Assembly (NCBI GenBank): GCA_041658245.1 | Contig: JBBAAM010000015.1 | Span: forward strand, 3,605 to 67,604 | DNA: 64,000 nt | Origin: Fen-1258 sp041658245 | GTDB lineage: Bacteria; Bacteroidota; Ignavibacteria; Ignavibacteriales; Melioribacteraceae | Reading direction: 5' to 3' | In this document: positions 49,587 to 59,113 of the stretch, piece after piece | Layout of the letters: the number at the start of each line of letters is the position of its first letter | How positions within the stretch are numbered: the stretch's first letter is position 1 | The notes under the pieces: model-generated | Told to the model about the DNA's origin: nothing | Databases searched by the model: none | The model's input: only the letters and a program-made list of their open reading frames with translations | Program-made: the position numbers and the translations under genes

Positions 49587-51215
49587 ATGCCTCTCAAGAA
49601 AAAAGTTAAGTATATATTTGTTACCGGTGGAGTAGTATCATCACTTGGAAAGGGAATTACTGCATCATCGATCGGGTTACTCCTAAAATTACGCGGCTAT
49701 AGCGTTACTATCCAAAAATTTGATCCATACATTAATGTAGACCCCGGAACAATGAATCCGTTTCAGCATGGAGAAGTTTATGTTACAGATGATGGCGCAG
49801 AAACTGATCTTGATCTCGGTCATTATGAACGCTTTCTGGATGTTGATATGTCCCGTGCTAACAATACTACAACCGGGCAAGTCTATTACGAAGTAATTAC
49901 TAAGGAAAGACGCGGCGATTATCTTGGAGCTACAGTTCAGGTAATCCCGCATATAACAGATGAGATCAAGAAACGGATGAAATTAGTTGGTGAAAGCGGT
50001 AAGTATGATATTATTATTACTGAAATAGGTGGTACAGTAGGTGATATTGAAAGTCTACCGTTTATTGAAGCGATGAGACAAATCATGCTTGAGATTGGAA
50101 GAAAGAATGCATTGAGCATTCACGTAACACTTGTACCATATATCAAGTCTGCTGGTGAGATGAAAACCAAACCTACTCAGCATGCTGTAAAAAATCTTCT
50201 TGAACTTGGAATCCAACCGAATATTTTGATTTGCCGTTCCGAAGAAAAATTATCCAAAGAGATTCGTGAAAAGATAGCTCTTTTTACTAATGTGAAAACA
50301 GAAGCTGTAATCTCTGCCTATGATTGCTCAACAATTTATGAAGTACCAATTGTTCTTTATGAACAGAAACTTGATGAATTTGTTTTGGATAGATTAAAAT
50401 TACCCGAATTACATATCAAATTAGATGATTGGCAAAATTTTGTTAACACAATTAAAAATCCTATAGGAAAAGTTAAAATTGCAGTTGCTGGTAAATATGT
50501 AGAGAATAAAGACTCGTACAAAAGTATCGTAGAAGCTTTTGTTCATGCCGGCGCTGAAAATAATGTGAAAGTAGAAGCGGATTTCATCAGCTCTGAAAAT
50601 ATTGAAGACAAGGGTGCAGAACATTTGTTAAAAGGCTATGATGGTTTATTGATACCCGGTGGTTTTGGTGAAAGAGGAATTGAAGGTAAAATTTTGGCAA
50701 TAAAATATGCACGAGAAAATAAAATTCCTTTCTTTGGAATTTGTCTTGGGTTACAATGTGCCGTAATTGAATTTGCACGTAATGTTTGCGGAATCAAAAA
50801 AGCCAACAGTCAAGAATTTGAAAAGAATGCATGGAATGTTATTCACATTATGCCTGAACAATTAAAGGTAACAAATAAAGGCGCAACAATGCGTTTAGGT
50901 GCTTATCCTTGCATACTAAAGAAAAATTCAAAATCTTATGATGCTTACCGCAAACAAAAAATTTCTGAACGACACAGACATCGTTTTGAAGTGAATAATA
51001 AATTTAGAGAAGTAATAGAAAAGTATGGAATGGTAATGAGCGGTACATCACCCGACGAAAATTTGGTAGAAATGATCGAGTTAAGTGATCATCCATGGTT
51101 TGTTGGTTGCCAATTCCATCCTGAACTGAAATCAAGAGCAACAAAGGCACACCCGCTTTTCCGTGAATTTGTAAAAGCAGCATTTCAATACTCTCAAGGG
51201 AAGAATCAAAATTGA
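49587..51215 (+). CDS. pyrG: CTP synthase
   Basis: The 542-residue enzyme aminates UTP to CTP with glutamine. The synthetase domain opens KYIFVTGGVVSSLGKG and contains QKFDPYINVDPGTMNPF and the conserved EIGGTVGDIESLPF. The glutaminase domain has PFFGICLGLQ with the nucleophile cysteine and FHPELKSR with the His-Glu pair. The ATG at 49587 matches the family's start; a TTG at 49548 would add 13 residues, but those bases also form TTGACA of a possible -35 box (TTGACA at 49548-49553, 17 bp, then ATTATT). Its stop overlaps the TPR gene start. Confidence 0.96.
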   Translation: MPLKKKVKYIFVTGGVVSSLGKGITASSIGLLLKLRGYSVTIQKFDPYINVDPGTMNPFQHGEVYVTDDGAETDLDLGHYERFLDVDMSRANNTTTGQVYYEVITKERRGDYLGATVQVIPHITDEIKKRMKLVGESGKYDIIITEIGGTVGDIESLPFIEAMRQIMLEIGRKNALSIHVTLVPYIKSAGEMKTKPTQHAVKNLLELGIQPNILICRSEEKLSKEIREKIALFTNVKTEAVISAYDCSTIYEVPIVLYEQKLDEFVLDRLKLPELHIKLDDWQNFVNTIKNPIGKVKIAVAGKYVENKDSYKSIVEAFVHAGAENNVKVEADFISSENIEDKGAEHLLKGYDGLLIPGGFGERGIEGKILAIKYARENKIPFFGICLGLQCAVIEFARNVCGIKKANSQEFEKNAWNVIHIMPEQLKVTNKGATMRLGAYPCILKKNSKSYDAYRKQKISERHRHRFEVNNKFREVIEKYGMVMSGTSPDENLVEMIELSDHPWFVGCQFHPELKSRATKAHPLFREFVKAAFQYSQGKNQN

Positions 51216-52702
51216 GAACTAAAAATTTGATTATTGTTCTTTTACTTTTTAATGCAGTATTGATTGGACAATCGCAAGTACAGGATCTTATTCAACAAGG
51301 ATTAGATCAAGCTTATAATATGGAATTAAATTCCGCCGAAAAGACTTTCAATAAAGTTTTAGAGCTTAGACCAAATTCGCCGCTCGGTTATTATCGCATA
51401 GCGCAAATTCATTTTTGGATCTATTTAGGTTCACGCGATCCCGGAGAGTATCAAGTTTTTTTAAAATTTGCCGATATGGCTCAGGAACGTGCTGAAAAAG
51501 TTATTGATAAAAATCCCAAGGATTATCAGACTAAATATATTGCTGGTAATTTGGCTTCCTTCAGAGCAATGGCACAAGCAACAAATAACTCATCCGTTGA
51601 TGCCTTTTGGTCCAGCAAAAAAGCTGTTAACTATTATGAAGAAACTTTACAACTTAATCCAAAATTTTATAACGCTTATCTTGGCTTAGGATTATTTGAT
51701 TATGCGATGAGCTTTGTCCCGGATTTTCTTAAATGGGCTGTTAATCTAACCGGACTTTCTTCAGATAAAAAACGCGGATTTAATTATATAAAAACTGCGT
51801 TCAGGAAAGGGACAGAAAAAACTGAAGCTGCATTTCATCTTTCAAAAATTTATACTGATTATCTTGCTGAGTATGACAGCGCTTTTATCTTTCTTCAAAG
51901 TTTAAGTTCTCGTTATCCAAACAATGCACTTTTCATCTATCAATACGCTGTTAGTTTAATTAAAGATAAACAGCTTGATAGAGCGAACGATATGTTGAAT
52001 CGTGTAATTAATTTGCATAATAAAAAACTGCCACAGATTACCGCACTTTCCTATTACAGAAAAGGCGAAATATATTTTAAGAAAAATAAATTTAAGACTG
52101 CAATCAAGAATTATGAGAAATTCTTAGATACATCAAAAGAGCTTGATTTTATTGGTCTCGCAACACTTAACACAGCACTTTGTTACAAACTAAATGGTCA
52201 AGAGGAAGAATTTCAACAGTATCTTCAGCAAGCTAAAGGCGGCAACCAGGATATTTTTGAGGATTCTTATGCAAAACAAAAGAGTGATAAATATTTAAGT
52301 AGTGGAATTACTACTATCGAATTAAAACTTATAAGACTAAAAAATGATCTTGATGCAGGTAAGTATAAAATTGTTTATGACAGTTTAAGAACCGATGTTG
52401 AAAAAATTGATTCAAGAGAAGATAAAGCAGTAGCATATGTACTTTTGAGTGAAGCAGCTTTGAATTTGAAAAAATATTCTGAAGCAATTCACTTTGCCCA
52501 TCAGATAGAAAGTATAAAAGTTGATTCGGAAAAGTATACTGAAGTGATGGCTTTATTGTTGAAAGCAGAAGCAAAATATTTTTCAGGTAATAGAGAGGAT
52601 ATTAAAAATATTTTGGAAAATGCAGAGGATAATAACGATTTTGAATTCAAAGATTACATTCAGTCTCGAATAGAATGGCTAAAACGAAGATTGGGTAAGT
52701 AA
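51212..52702 (+). CDS. Exported tetratricopeptide-repeat protein
   Basis: A 496-residue secreted protein with signal peptide (NLIIVLLLFNAVLIGQSQ) and at least six TPR-like helical pairs (for example SAEKTFNKVLELRPNSPLGYY, YEETLQLNPKFYNAYLGLGL, YRKGEIYFKKNKFKTAIKNY, AYVLLSEAALNLKKYSEAI). It is likely a periplasmic scaffold; partner unknown. The TTG start overlaps the pyrG stop (TTGA), so it is coupled to it. Pairing with pyrG may be transcriptional convenience only. Confidence 0.75.
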   Translation: MRTKNLIIVLLLFNAVLIGQSQVQDLIQQGLDQAYNMELNSAEKTFNKVLELRPNSPLGYYRIAQIHFWIYLGSRDPGEYQVFLKFADMAQERAEKVIDKNPKDYQTKYIAGNLASFRAMAQATNNSSVDAFWSSKKAVNYYEETLQLNPKFYNAYLGLGLFDYAMSFVPDFLKWAVNLTGLSSDKKRGFNYIKTAFRKGTEKTEAAFHLSKIYTDYLAEYDSAFIFLQSLSSRYPNNALFIYQYAVSLIKDKQLDRANDMLNRVINLHNKKLPQITALSYYRKGEIYFKKNKFKTAIKNYEKFLDTSKELDFIGLATLNTALCYKLNGQEEEFQQYLQQAKGGNQDIFEDSYAKQKSDKYLSSGITTIELKLIRLKNDLDAGKYKIVYDSLRTDVEKIDSREDKAVAYVLLSEAALNLKKYSEAIHFAHQIESIKVDSEKYTEVMALLLKAEAKYFSGNREDIKNILENAEDNNDFEFKDYIQSRIEWLKRRLGK

Positions 52703-52748
52703 AAAAGCGAATAAACCTCATAAATCTTAGTAAAAACCATCTTATTAA

Positions 52749-52777
52749 TTGATTATTTATCCTCATTTAGATAATTT
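52749..52777 (+). promoter_or_regulatory. Promoter of the purN-rodA gene run
   Basis: TTGATT (52749-52754), exactly 17 bp, then TAATTT (52772-52777) extended by TT; also read as TTG-N20-TAATTTTT. The purN ATG is at 52800. All genes from here to rodA are tightly spaced on the plus strand and may share it. Confidence 0.55.
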
Positions 52778-52799
52778 TTTCCACCAAAACAAATAATTT

Positions 52800-53411
52800 A
52801 TGCTAAATATTGCAGTTTTTGTTTCCGGCAGAGGTTCTAATTTAAAATCACTTAATGAATCAGTAGTTAAAGAAAAAATTAGAATCTGTGCGGTTGTAAG
52901 CGATAAAGAAAATTGTGAAGCGGTTGGTTACGCTATTGAAAATCAGATTCCTGTATTTCTTGTAAGTCAAAATGATTCTGACAAATTTTTTAGTTACAAT
53001 GAATTATCAGATCTGTTTAAAAAAATTAAAATTGATTTAATTGTTTTAGCCGGATATTTAAAAAAAATTCCGGATAACATTATTGATGAGTATGAGAATC
53101 GAATAATTAATATACATCCCGCATTGCTTCCAAAGTTTGGCGGAAAAGGGATGTATGGGATAAATGTTCACAAAGCCGTTTTTGATTCTTCAGAAAAAAT
53201 ATCCGGTGCAACTGTTCATTTTGTTGATAAGATTTATGATAATGGTAAAATAATAGCTCAAAGTTTTGTTGATATTTCTGAATTAAAAAGCCCGGAGGAA
53301 ATTGCCGGGAAAGTATTAGTTGCAGAACATAAACTTCTTCCTTTTGTAATAGAAAAATTTGCTGATCAAAAAATTGTAATAAATCAAAACCGCGTAATAA
53401 TAGCGGATTAA
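52800..53411 (+). CDS. purN: Phosphoribosylglycinamide formyltransferase (GAR transformylase)
   Basis: The 203-residue folate-dependent enzyme carries out step 3 of purine synthesis. Conserved are FVSGRGSNLKSL for phosphate binding, IINIHPALLPKFGGKGMYG with the catalytic Asn-x-His, and ATVHFVDKIYDNGKIIAQ with the catalytic aspartate. It is followed 13 bp later by purH and is the first gene of a long run that continues into the rod-shape operon. Confidence 0.95.
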   Translation: MLNIAVFVSGRGSNLKSLNESVVKEKIRICAVVSDKENCEAVGYAIENQIPVFLVSQNDSDKFFSYNELSDLFKKIKIDLIVLAGYLKKIPDNIIDEYENRIINIHPALLPKFGGKGMYGINVHKAVFDSSEKISGATVHFVDKIYDNGKIIAQSFVDISELKSPEEIAGKVLVAEHKLLPFVIEKFADQKIVINQNRVIIAD

Positions 53412-53424
53412 TTGGACGGATTGT

Positions 53425-54942
53425 GTGAAGAAATTTGCCTTAATCAGTGTGTCTGATAAAACGACTGTAGTTGAATTTGCCCGCGAATTAAGTTCTCTCG
53501 AGTATCAAATAATTGCAACCGGAAATACTTTTAAGCTTTTGCAGAGTAATCAAATTAATTGTATAGAGATTAAAGATTTTACAGGATTTCCGGAAATATT
53601 TGGTGGAAGGGTAAAAACTCTTCATCCAAAAATTTTCGGCGGGATATTAATGCGTACTGATAATGATTCAGATAAAAAACAAGCAGAGCAAAATGATATT
53701 AACCCGATTGATGTTATTTGTGTAAACCTGTATCCCTTTTCTCAAGTTGTAAATAAAAACGATATTTCGCTTGAAGAGAAAATTGAAAATATAGACATAG
53801 GCGGACCAAGTTTAATTCGCGCATCAGCAAAAAATTATAAGCACGTTTCCGTATTAACTGATCCTTCTCAGTACTCAGAATTTCTCAACGAAATAAAAAA
53901 AGGAATGGTAAGTGAAGAGACAAGAAAAAAATTAGCTTACGCTGCATTCAGTTATACTTCATATTACGATACTCTCATTGCTAATTACTTCGAGACAGAA
54001 TTTAATCAACCAAAAACAGCAATCAGACTAAACTATAAATCATCGTTTGATCTTCGATATGGTGAAAATCCTCATCAAAGAGCTTACCTTTTTGGCGAAT
54101 TCGAAAATTATTTCAACATTCTTCATGGTAAAGAATTATCTTACAACAACATCATTGACTTAATTGCAGCTTATGATCTGGTGAATGAATTAGACGGTTG
54201 TGCTTGTGCGATTATTAAGCATACTAATCCATGCGGTGCTGCTATTGGGAAAAATGTTTTGGATGCTTATAAACGCGCACTTTCATGCGATCCGGTTTCT
54301 GCTTTTGGCGGAATTGTTGCCTTCAATAAAGAAGTTGATGAAAACACTGCTAAAAAACTGAATGAATTATTTCTTGAAATCGTTATAGCCCCGTCGTATT
54401 CTGAAAAGGCGATTGAGCAATTGAAAACTAAAAAGAACCGCAGAGTTATAAGTGTTAAGAAAGATCGGATAGAGAATTCATTACAGATTAAATCTATTCC
54501 GGGCGGTTTGTTGGTTCAAGAGAAGGATAATTCTAAATTAAGTAATGATTCTCTGAAGTTAGTTACTATAAAAAAATATTCTGAAAAGGAATTGGAAGAC
54601 CTAAAATTTGCTTGGACTATTTGCAAGCACACAAAATCTAACGCTATTGTTTATGTTAAAGATAGAAAAACGATTGGTGTCGGAGCCGGACAGATGTCGC
54701 GTATTGATTCAACAAAAATTGCTTCAACAAAAGCTAAACAGTTCGGGCATGATCTAAATGGAGCTGTTGCTGCTTCAGACGCTTTCTTTCCTTTTGCTGA
54801 TGGATTATTAGAAATAATTTCTAATGGAATTACATCTATAATTCAACCCGGGGGTTCTGTAAGAGATGATGAAGTTATTAACACCGCAAATGAAAAAAAT
54901 ATTTCAATGGTATTTACCGGGATTAGAAATTTTAAACACTAA
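53425..54942 (+). CDS. purH: Bifunctional AICAR formyltransferase/IMP cyclohydrolase
   Basis: The 505-residue enzyme makes IMP in the last two steps of purine synthesis. The N-terminal IMP cyclohydrolase domain has SVSDKTTVVEFARELS and GFPEIFGGRVKTLHPKIFGG. The transformylase has RYGENPHQRAYL, IIKHTNPCGAAIG and SDAFFPFADGLLEI with IIQPGGSVRDDEVI near the end. The GTG start at 53425 follows GGACGG. It is 8 bp before mreB, so nucleotide synthesis and cell-shape genes are adjacent. Confidence 0.97.
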   Translation: MKKFALISVSDKTTVVEFARELSSLEYQIIATGNTFKLLQSNQINCIEIKDFTGFPEIFGGRVKTLHPKIFGGILMRTDNDSDKKQAEQNDINPIDVICVNLYPFSQVVNKNDISLEEKIENIDIGGPSLIRASAKNYKHVSVLTDPSQYSEFLNEIKKGMVSEETRKKLAYAAFSYTSYYDTLIANYFETEFNQPKTAIRLNYKSSFDLRYGENPHQRAYLFGEFENYFNILHGKELSYNNIIDLIAAYDLVNELDGCACAIIKHTNPCGAAIGKNVLDAYKRALSCDPVSAFGGIVAFNKEVDENTAKKLNELFLEIVIAPSYSEKAIEQLKTKKNRRVISVKKDRIENSLQIKSIPGGLLVQEKDNSKLSNDSLKLVTIKKYSEKELEDLKFAWTICKHTKSNAIVYVKDRKTIGVGAGQMSRIDSTKIASTKAKQFGHDLNGAVAASDAFFPFADGLLEIISNGITSIIQPGGSVRDDEVINTANEKNISMVFTGIRNFKH

Positions 54943-54950
54943 GAGGAAAA

Positions 54951-55976
54951 ATGGGAATTTTTGATTTCTTTTCGACTGACATAGCAATTGACCTTGGCAC
55001 TGCGAATACTCTTATTTATATCAAAGGGAGAGGGATTGTTCTTAACGAGCCATCAATAGTTGCTTTCGATAGGAACACAAAAAAAATTATCGAGCTTGGA
55101 AATAAAGCTAAAGAGATGCAAGGAAGAGAGCATAGAGAAATCCGTGTTACAAGACCAATGCGTGATGGAGTGATTGCCGATTTTGAAATTGCTGAAGGCA
55201 TGATACGCGCTTTTATTAAAAAAGTTACTCCTAACTCTGTAACAAGTAAGAGAATTGTAATTGCGGTACCAAGCGGAGTTACTGAAGTTGAAAAGAGAGC
55301 GGTGCGTGATGCAGCAGAACACGCAGGTGCAAAAGAAGTTCATTTAATTGCAGAGCCAATGGCTGCAGCTATAGGAATCGGTATTGATGTTGAAGCTCCG
55401 GTTGGAAATATGATTATTGATATCGGTGGAGGTACAACTGAAATAGCCGTTATTGCACTTGCAGGGATCGTAAATGAAGAATCTGTTCGCATAGCTGGAG
55501 ACGAAATGAATAATGCTATTATGCAGTTCTTCAAAAAGAATTATAATTTGTTGATTGGTGAAAGAACAGGTGAATCTATTAAATGTAAAGTCGGAAGTGC
55601 AGTTCCGTTAAAAGAGGAAGTTACAATTCAAGTTAAAGGACGCGATCTTGTGGGTGGAATTCCTAAAACAGTTGAAGTTAGTTCTGTTGAAATTAGAGAA
55701 GCATTAAATGAAAATATTTCCCAAATTGTTGAAGCCATTAAACAGACTCTTGAAAGAACTCCGCCCGAACTTTCAGCAGACATTCTTGATAGAGGTGTAA
55801 TGTTAACCGGAGGCGGGGCATTGTTAAAAGGACTTGATGAGCGCATCAGAATGGAAACCAACCTGCCTGTGCATATTGCCGATGATCCGTTAACAGCTGT
55901 TGTCCGCGGTGCTGGACGTGCTATCGAGAATTTAAATAAATACTCTAAGGTGTTCATTCGTAAAAGAACATATTAA
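54951..55976 (+). CDS. mreB: Rod shape-determining protein MreB
   Basis: The 341-residue bacterial actin that positions the side-wall elongation machinery. The nucleotide pocket is seen in DLGTANTLIYIKGRGIVLNEPS, IDIGGGTTEIAVIAL and MLTGGGALLKGL; the membrane-side N terminus is the short GIFDFFSTDI. Its TAA overlaps the mreC ATG (TAATG). It starts the elongasome operon mreBCD-mrdA-rodA. Confidence 0.97.
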   Translation: MGIFDFFSTDIAIDLGTANTLIYIKGRGIVLNEPSIVAFDRNTKKIIELGNKAKEMQGREHREIRVTRPMRDGVIADFEIAEGMIRAFIKKVTPNSVTSKRIVIAVPSGVTEVEKRAVRDAAEHAGAKEVHLIAEPMAAAIGIGIDVEAPVGNMIIDIGGGTTEIAVIALAGIVNEESVRIAGDEMNNAIMQFFKKNYNLLIGERTGESIKCKVGSAVPLKEEVTIQVKGRDLVGGIPKTVEVSSVEIREALNENISQIVEAIKQTLERTPPELSADILDRGVMLTGGGALLKGLDERIRMETNLPVHIADDPLTAVVRGAGRAIENLNKYSKVFIRKRTY

Positions 55977-56803
55977 TGAGAAAATTTTTAAGACGAATTG
56001 TTTCAGATTATAAAGAGTATATCCTGCTAATATTTCTATCCGTAATTAGTTTCACAATTTTAGCTCAGAATGAAAAACCGGCGGCAAAACATTTGAAGAC
56101 TTTTGCTCTCGGCAATTTCGCTGTAATAAATGAAATTACAAACTCGATTGTATCAATCTTTAAGAGCGATGAATCCCGTGATGAATTAAGAAATGAAAAT
56201 GCACATTTGATGCTTGAGTTAAACCGGTTACGAAAATACCGTGCTGAAAATGAAGAATTACGTTCGATGATCGCATTTAAGGATACAAGTAATTATCCTC
56301 TAATACCCGCTAAAATTATTTCGAAACTTGTTACAAAAAGCCAGGGCAATTTTATAGTTAATAGAGGATCAAATAATGAAATTAGAAAAGGAATGCCGGT
56401 TATTAATAGTAAAGGTTTGGTCGGATTGATTATGGATGTAACTGAAAATTATTCCGTTGTTCAAAATTTGTATAATAGTAATTTAAGCATAGCTGTAACA
56501 CTACAGCGAATAAATGTTAACGGTATATTAAATTATGACGGTAAGAATCTTATTATTAAGGATATACCAACTACGTACGATGTACAAATCGGAGATATTA
56601 TAGAAACTTCAGACTTTAGTTCTATTTTCCCTCCTTCAATTCCAATTGGAATTGTGTCGAAAAAGGAATCGAATGTACTTGGACTACTTCATAACTTAAA
56701 AGTTGAACCATTTGTAAATATTTTTGCTGCGAATAATTTATTTATTCTAAAAATTATTCCTAGCAAACAGATCAATAAACTTGAAATGAATTTAATTAAA
56801 TAG
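55976..56803 (+). CDS. mreC: Rod shape-determining protein MreC
   Basis: The 275-residue periplasmic scaffold of the elongasome. One N-terminal membrane helix (YILLIFLSVISFTILA), a coiled coil (LRNENAHLMLELNRLRKYRA) and beta domains with KGMPVINSKGLVGLI typical of MreC. It activates PBP2-RodA in known systems. It is coupled to mreB by TAATG and followed by mreD. Confidence 0.93.
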   Translation: MRKFLRRIVSDYKEYILLIFLSVISFTILAQNEKPAAKHLKTFALGNFAVINEITNSIVSIFKSDESRDELRNENAHLMLELNRLRKYRAENEELRSMIAFKDTSNYPLIPAKIISKLVTKSQGNFIVNRGSNNEIRKGMPVINSKGLVGLIMDVTENYSVVQNLYNSNLSIAVTLQRINVNGILNYDGKNLIIKDIPTTYDVQIGDIIETSDFSSIFPPSIPIGIVSKKESNVLGLLHNLKVEPFVNIFAANNLFILKIIPSKQINKLEMNLIK

Positions 56804-56810
56804 TATTTGA

Positions 56811-57296
56811 ATGATTATCCACTACTTAAAACCAATTTTATTTTTTATTCCTCTTGCTGTAATTCAGCTGGTAATAGTTCCATTAATTTCGATTAGTAAC
56901 ATTGCGCCGAATATAGTTTTTATTTTAATAGCTTATTTTACATTGAAACACGGACAGGTCTATGGAACTATACTTGGATTTATTCTGGGTTTTCTTCTAG
57001 ATATTATTTCCGGAGGATTGACCGGCGCATTTATGTTTTCATTTACTGTATCGGCATTTATCGTAGGATATTTTTATGGTGAGAATAAAATTGATATTAA
57101 TATTTCTACATACTTTCTCTTGTTTATTTTATTTGTCTGCGGAAGTATCAATTCGTTCTTGTACGCTGTGATATCTAATTCAAATTCCAACGTAAGTTTA
57201 TTTTTTATGATGCTCGAAGAAGGAATATTACCGGGATTGTATACAGCTCTTTTTGGATTACCAATTGTAATTTTTCATCCGAAAGAAGGAATTTAA
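56811..57296 (+). CDS. mreD: Rod shape-determining protein MreD
   Basis: A 161-residue membrane protein of about five helices (ILFFIPLAVIQLVIVPLI, IVFILIAYFTLKHG, ILGFILGFLLDIISGG, and two more). MreD bridges MreC and the PBP2-RodA synthase. The position between mreC and mrdA and the hydrophobic profile identify it more than sequence motifs. Its TAA overlaps the mrdA ATG (TAATG). Confidence 0.88.
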   Translation: MIIHYLKPILFFIPLAVIQLVIVPLISISNIAPNIVFILIAYFTLKHGQVYGTILGFILGFLLDIISGGLTGAFMFSFTVSAFIVGYFYGENKIDINISTYFLLFILFVCGSINSFLYAVISNSNSNVSLFFMMLEEGILPGLYTALFGLPIVIFHPKEGI

Positions 57297-59113
57297 TGGA
57301 CGACAATAATTTCGGGTCATATTTTAGAAGAAGAATCATATTTGTAATGATGATCGGCTTTTTTGCGATCTGTATTACACAATTATTTAACATGCAGATT
57401 CTTAAGCAACCCGCATACTCTGAAAAATCTGATGAGAATAGTGTTAAGCCGATTTATCAAACTGCACCGCGCGGCATTTTCTTTGACCGGAATCATAAAG
57501 TTCTGGTTGGAAATAAACCATCATTTACTCTTCGTATTACACCTTCAACGTATGATAAAAAATTAAATCTATACATTGAAGCGATACTTGGTACAAGTCC
57601 CGGTTACATTGATCGAATATTGAAACAGAATGAATCGTACTCAAAATTTATTCCTCGCAAAATAGCAAAAGATGTTAGTTTCAAAGTGATTGCTTGGTAT
57701 GAAGAAAATGCGTCCAAACTTCCCGGTGTAGATTACATAATGGAAACTCAACGCGATTATTCTTTTGGTATTATGGGCTCTCATATGTTCGGATACACTA
57801 AAGAAATTCCGATGGAAATTTATCAACATAGAAAAAATGAGTATGATATTGGCGACGACATTGGGTTTGGAGGAATTGAAAAAACTTACGAAGATTATCT
57901 ACGCGGAGATAAAGGAATTAAGTACATGCTTGTAGATGCAAAACAAAAAACTATCGGCAAATACAAAAATGGCGAAGAAGATCAAACTACAGTAAAAGGC
58001 GACGATTTAATTTTAACGATTGATAAAGAAGCACAGAGTGTAGCTGAAGAAGCATTTAAGGATAAAAGGGGAGCTGTTGTTGCTATTGATCCGTCTACCG
58101 GTGAGATAATTGCTTTCTTAAGTGCGCCTCAATATAATCTGCAGGATTTTGCTAAAGTAACAACAAATGAAGTATGGAGAGAATTAAATAATAATCCCAA
58201 TAAGCCGATGTTCAATAGAGCTTCGATGTCAACATTTGCACCTGGTTCTACTTTCAAAATGATCTCTGCAATTGCTGCTCTCGAAGAAGGAATAATTGAT
58301 ACTAATTATAGAATTACTTGCGGTGGAGGTTATCAGTTCGGTGATCGGTATTTTAAATGTTTGCACGTTCATGGAACTGTGGAAGTTGAAACTTCGATAG
58401 AAAAATCATGCAACACATTCTATTATTCACTTGTTAATAAAATCGGTCTTGATCTTTGGTCTAAATACGCAAAGAAATTTGGATTCGGAAGTAAATCCAG
58501 AATAGATATTCCGGAAGAAGCCGCCGGGATTGTACCTTCAACAGATTATTATAATAAAGTGTATGGCAAAAACGGGTGGACAAAAGGATTTGTAATAAGT
58601 TTAGGAATTGGTCAAGGTGAACTTAATGTAACACCTCTTCAACTTGCACAGTATGCTGCGCTCTTTGCTAACTCTGGAAAATCTGCCAGACCACATTTCT
58701 TAAAAGGTTATACCGATACGCGTACCAATCAGTATGTAGAAGTAAAACCCCAAACCTATGATATTGGAATTAGTAAAAAGTCATTCGATATAGTACGACG
58801 TGCAATGTACCTTGTTGTTAATGGAGCAGGCACTGCTACAAATATTAAATCCGATGAATTACAAATTTCCGGTAAGACAGGTACTGCTCAGAATCCTCAT
58901 GGTAAAGAACATTCATTATTTATTGGTTTTGCTCCTTTTAACAATCCTAAAATTGCAATAGCAGTTTTAGTTGAAAATGCCGGATTCGGAAGTACTGTTG
59001 CTGCACCAATTGCGCGGGATATTATAAAAGCATATTTGATTAAAGGAAATAAGGAAGAAAATAAAAACCTCACTGCTGCAACTAATGTACAGGAGGAACA
59101 GATTGAACATTAA
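57296..59113 (+). CDS. mrdA: Penicillin-binding protein 2 (elongasome transpeptidase)
   Basis: The 605-residue class B PBP that crosslinks side-wall peptidoglycan. An N-terminal helix (IFVMMIGFFAICITQLFNMQ) precedes the pedestal (PRGIFFDRN), and the transpeptidase has SxxK APGSTFKM, SxN in KSCNTF and the KTG motif SGKTGTAQNPHGKEHS. It works as a pair with RodA, whose start lies inside its last codons (11-bp overlap). Confidence 0.95.
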   Translation: MDDNNFGSYFRRRIIFVMMIGFFAICITQLFNMQILKQPAYSEKSDENSVKPIYQTAPRGIFFDRNHKVLVGNKPSFTLRITPSTYDKKLNLYIEAILGTSPGYIDRILKQNESYSKFIPRKIAKDVSFKVIAWYEENASKLPGVDYIMETQRDYSFGIMGSHMFGYTKEIPMEIYQHRKNEYDIGDDIGFGGIEKTYEDYLRGDKGIKYMLVDAKQKTIGKYKNGEEDQTTVKGDDLILTIDKEAQSVAEEAFKDKRGAVVAIDPSTGEIIAFLSAPQYNLQDFAKVTTNEVWRELNNNPNKPMFNRASMSTFAPGSTFKMISAIAALEEGIIDTNYRITCGGGYQFGDRYFKCLHVHGTVEVETSIEKSCNTFYYSLVNKIGLDLWSKYAKKFGFGSKSRIDIPEEAAGIVPSTDYYNKVYGKNGWTKGFVISLGIGQGELNVTPLQLAQYAALFANSGKSARPHFLKGYTDTRTNQYVEVKPQTYDIGISKKSFDIVRRAMYLVVNGAGTATNIKSDELQISGKTGTAQNPHGKEHSLFIGFAPFNNPKIAIAVLVENAGFGSTVAAPIARDIIKAYLIKGNKEENKNLTAATNVQEEQIEH

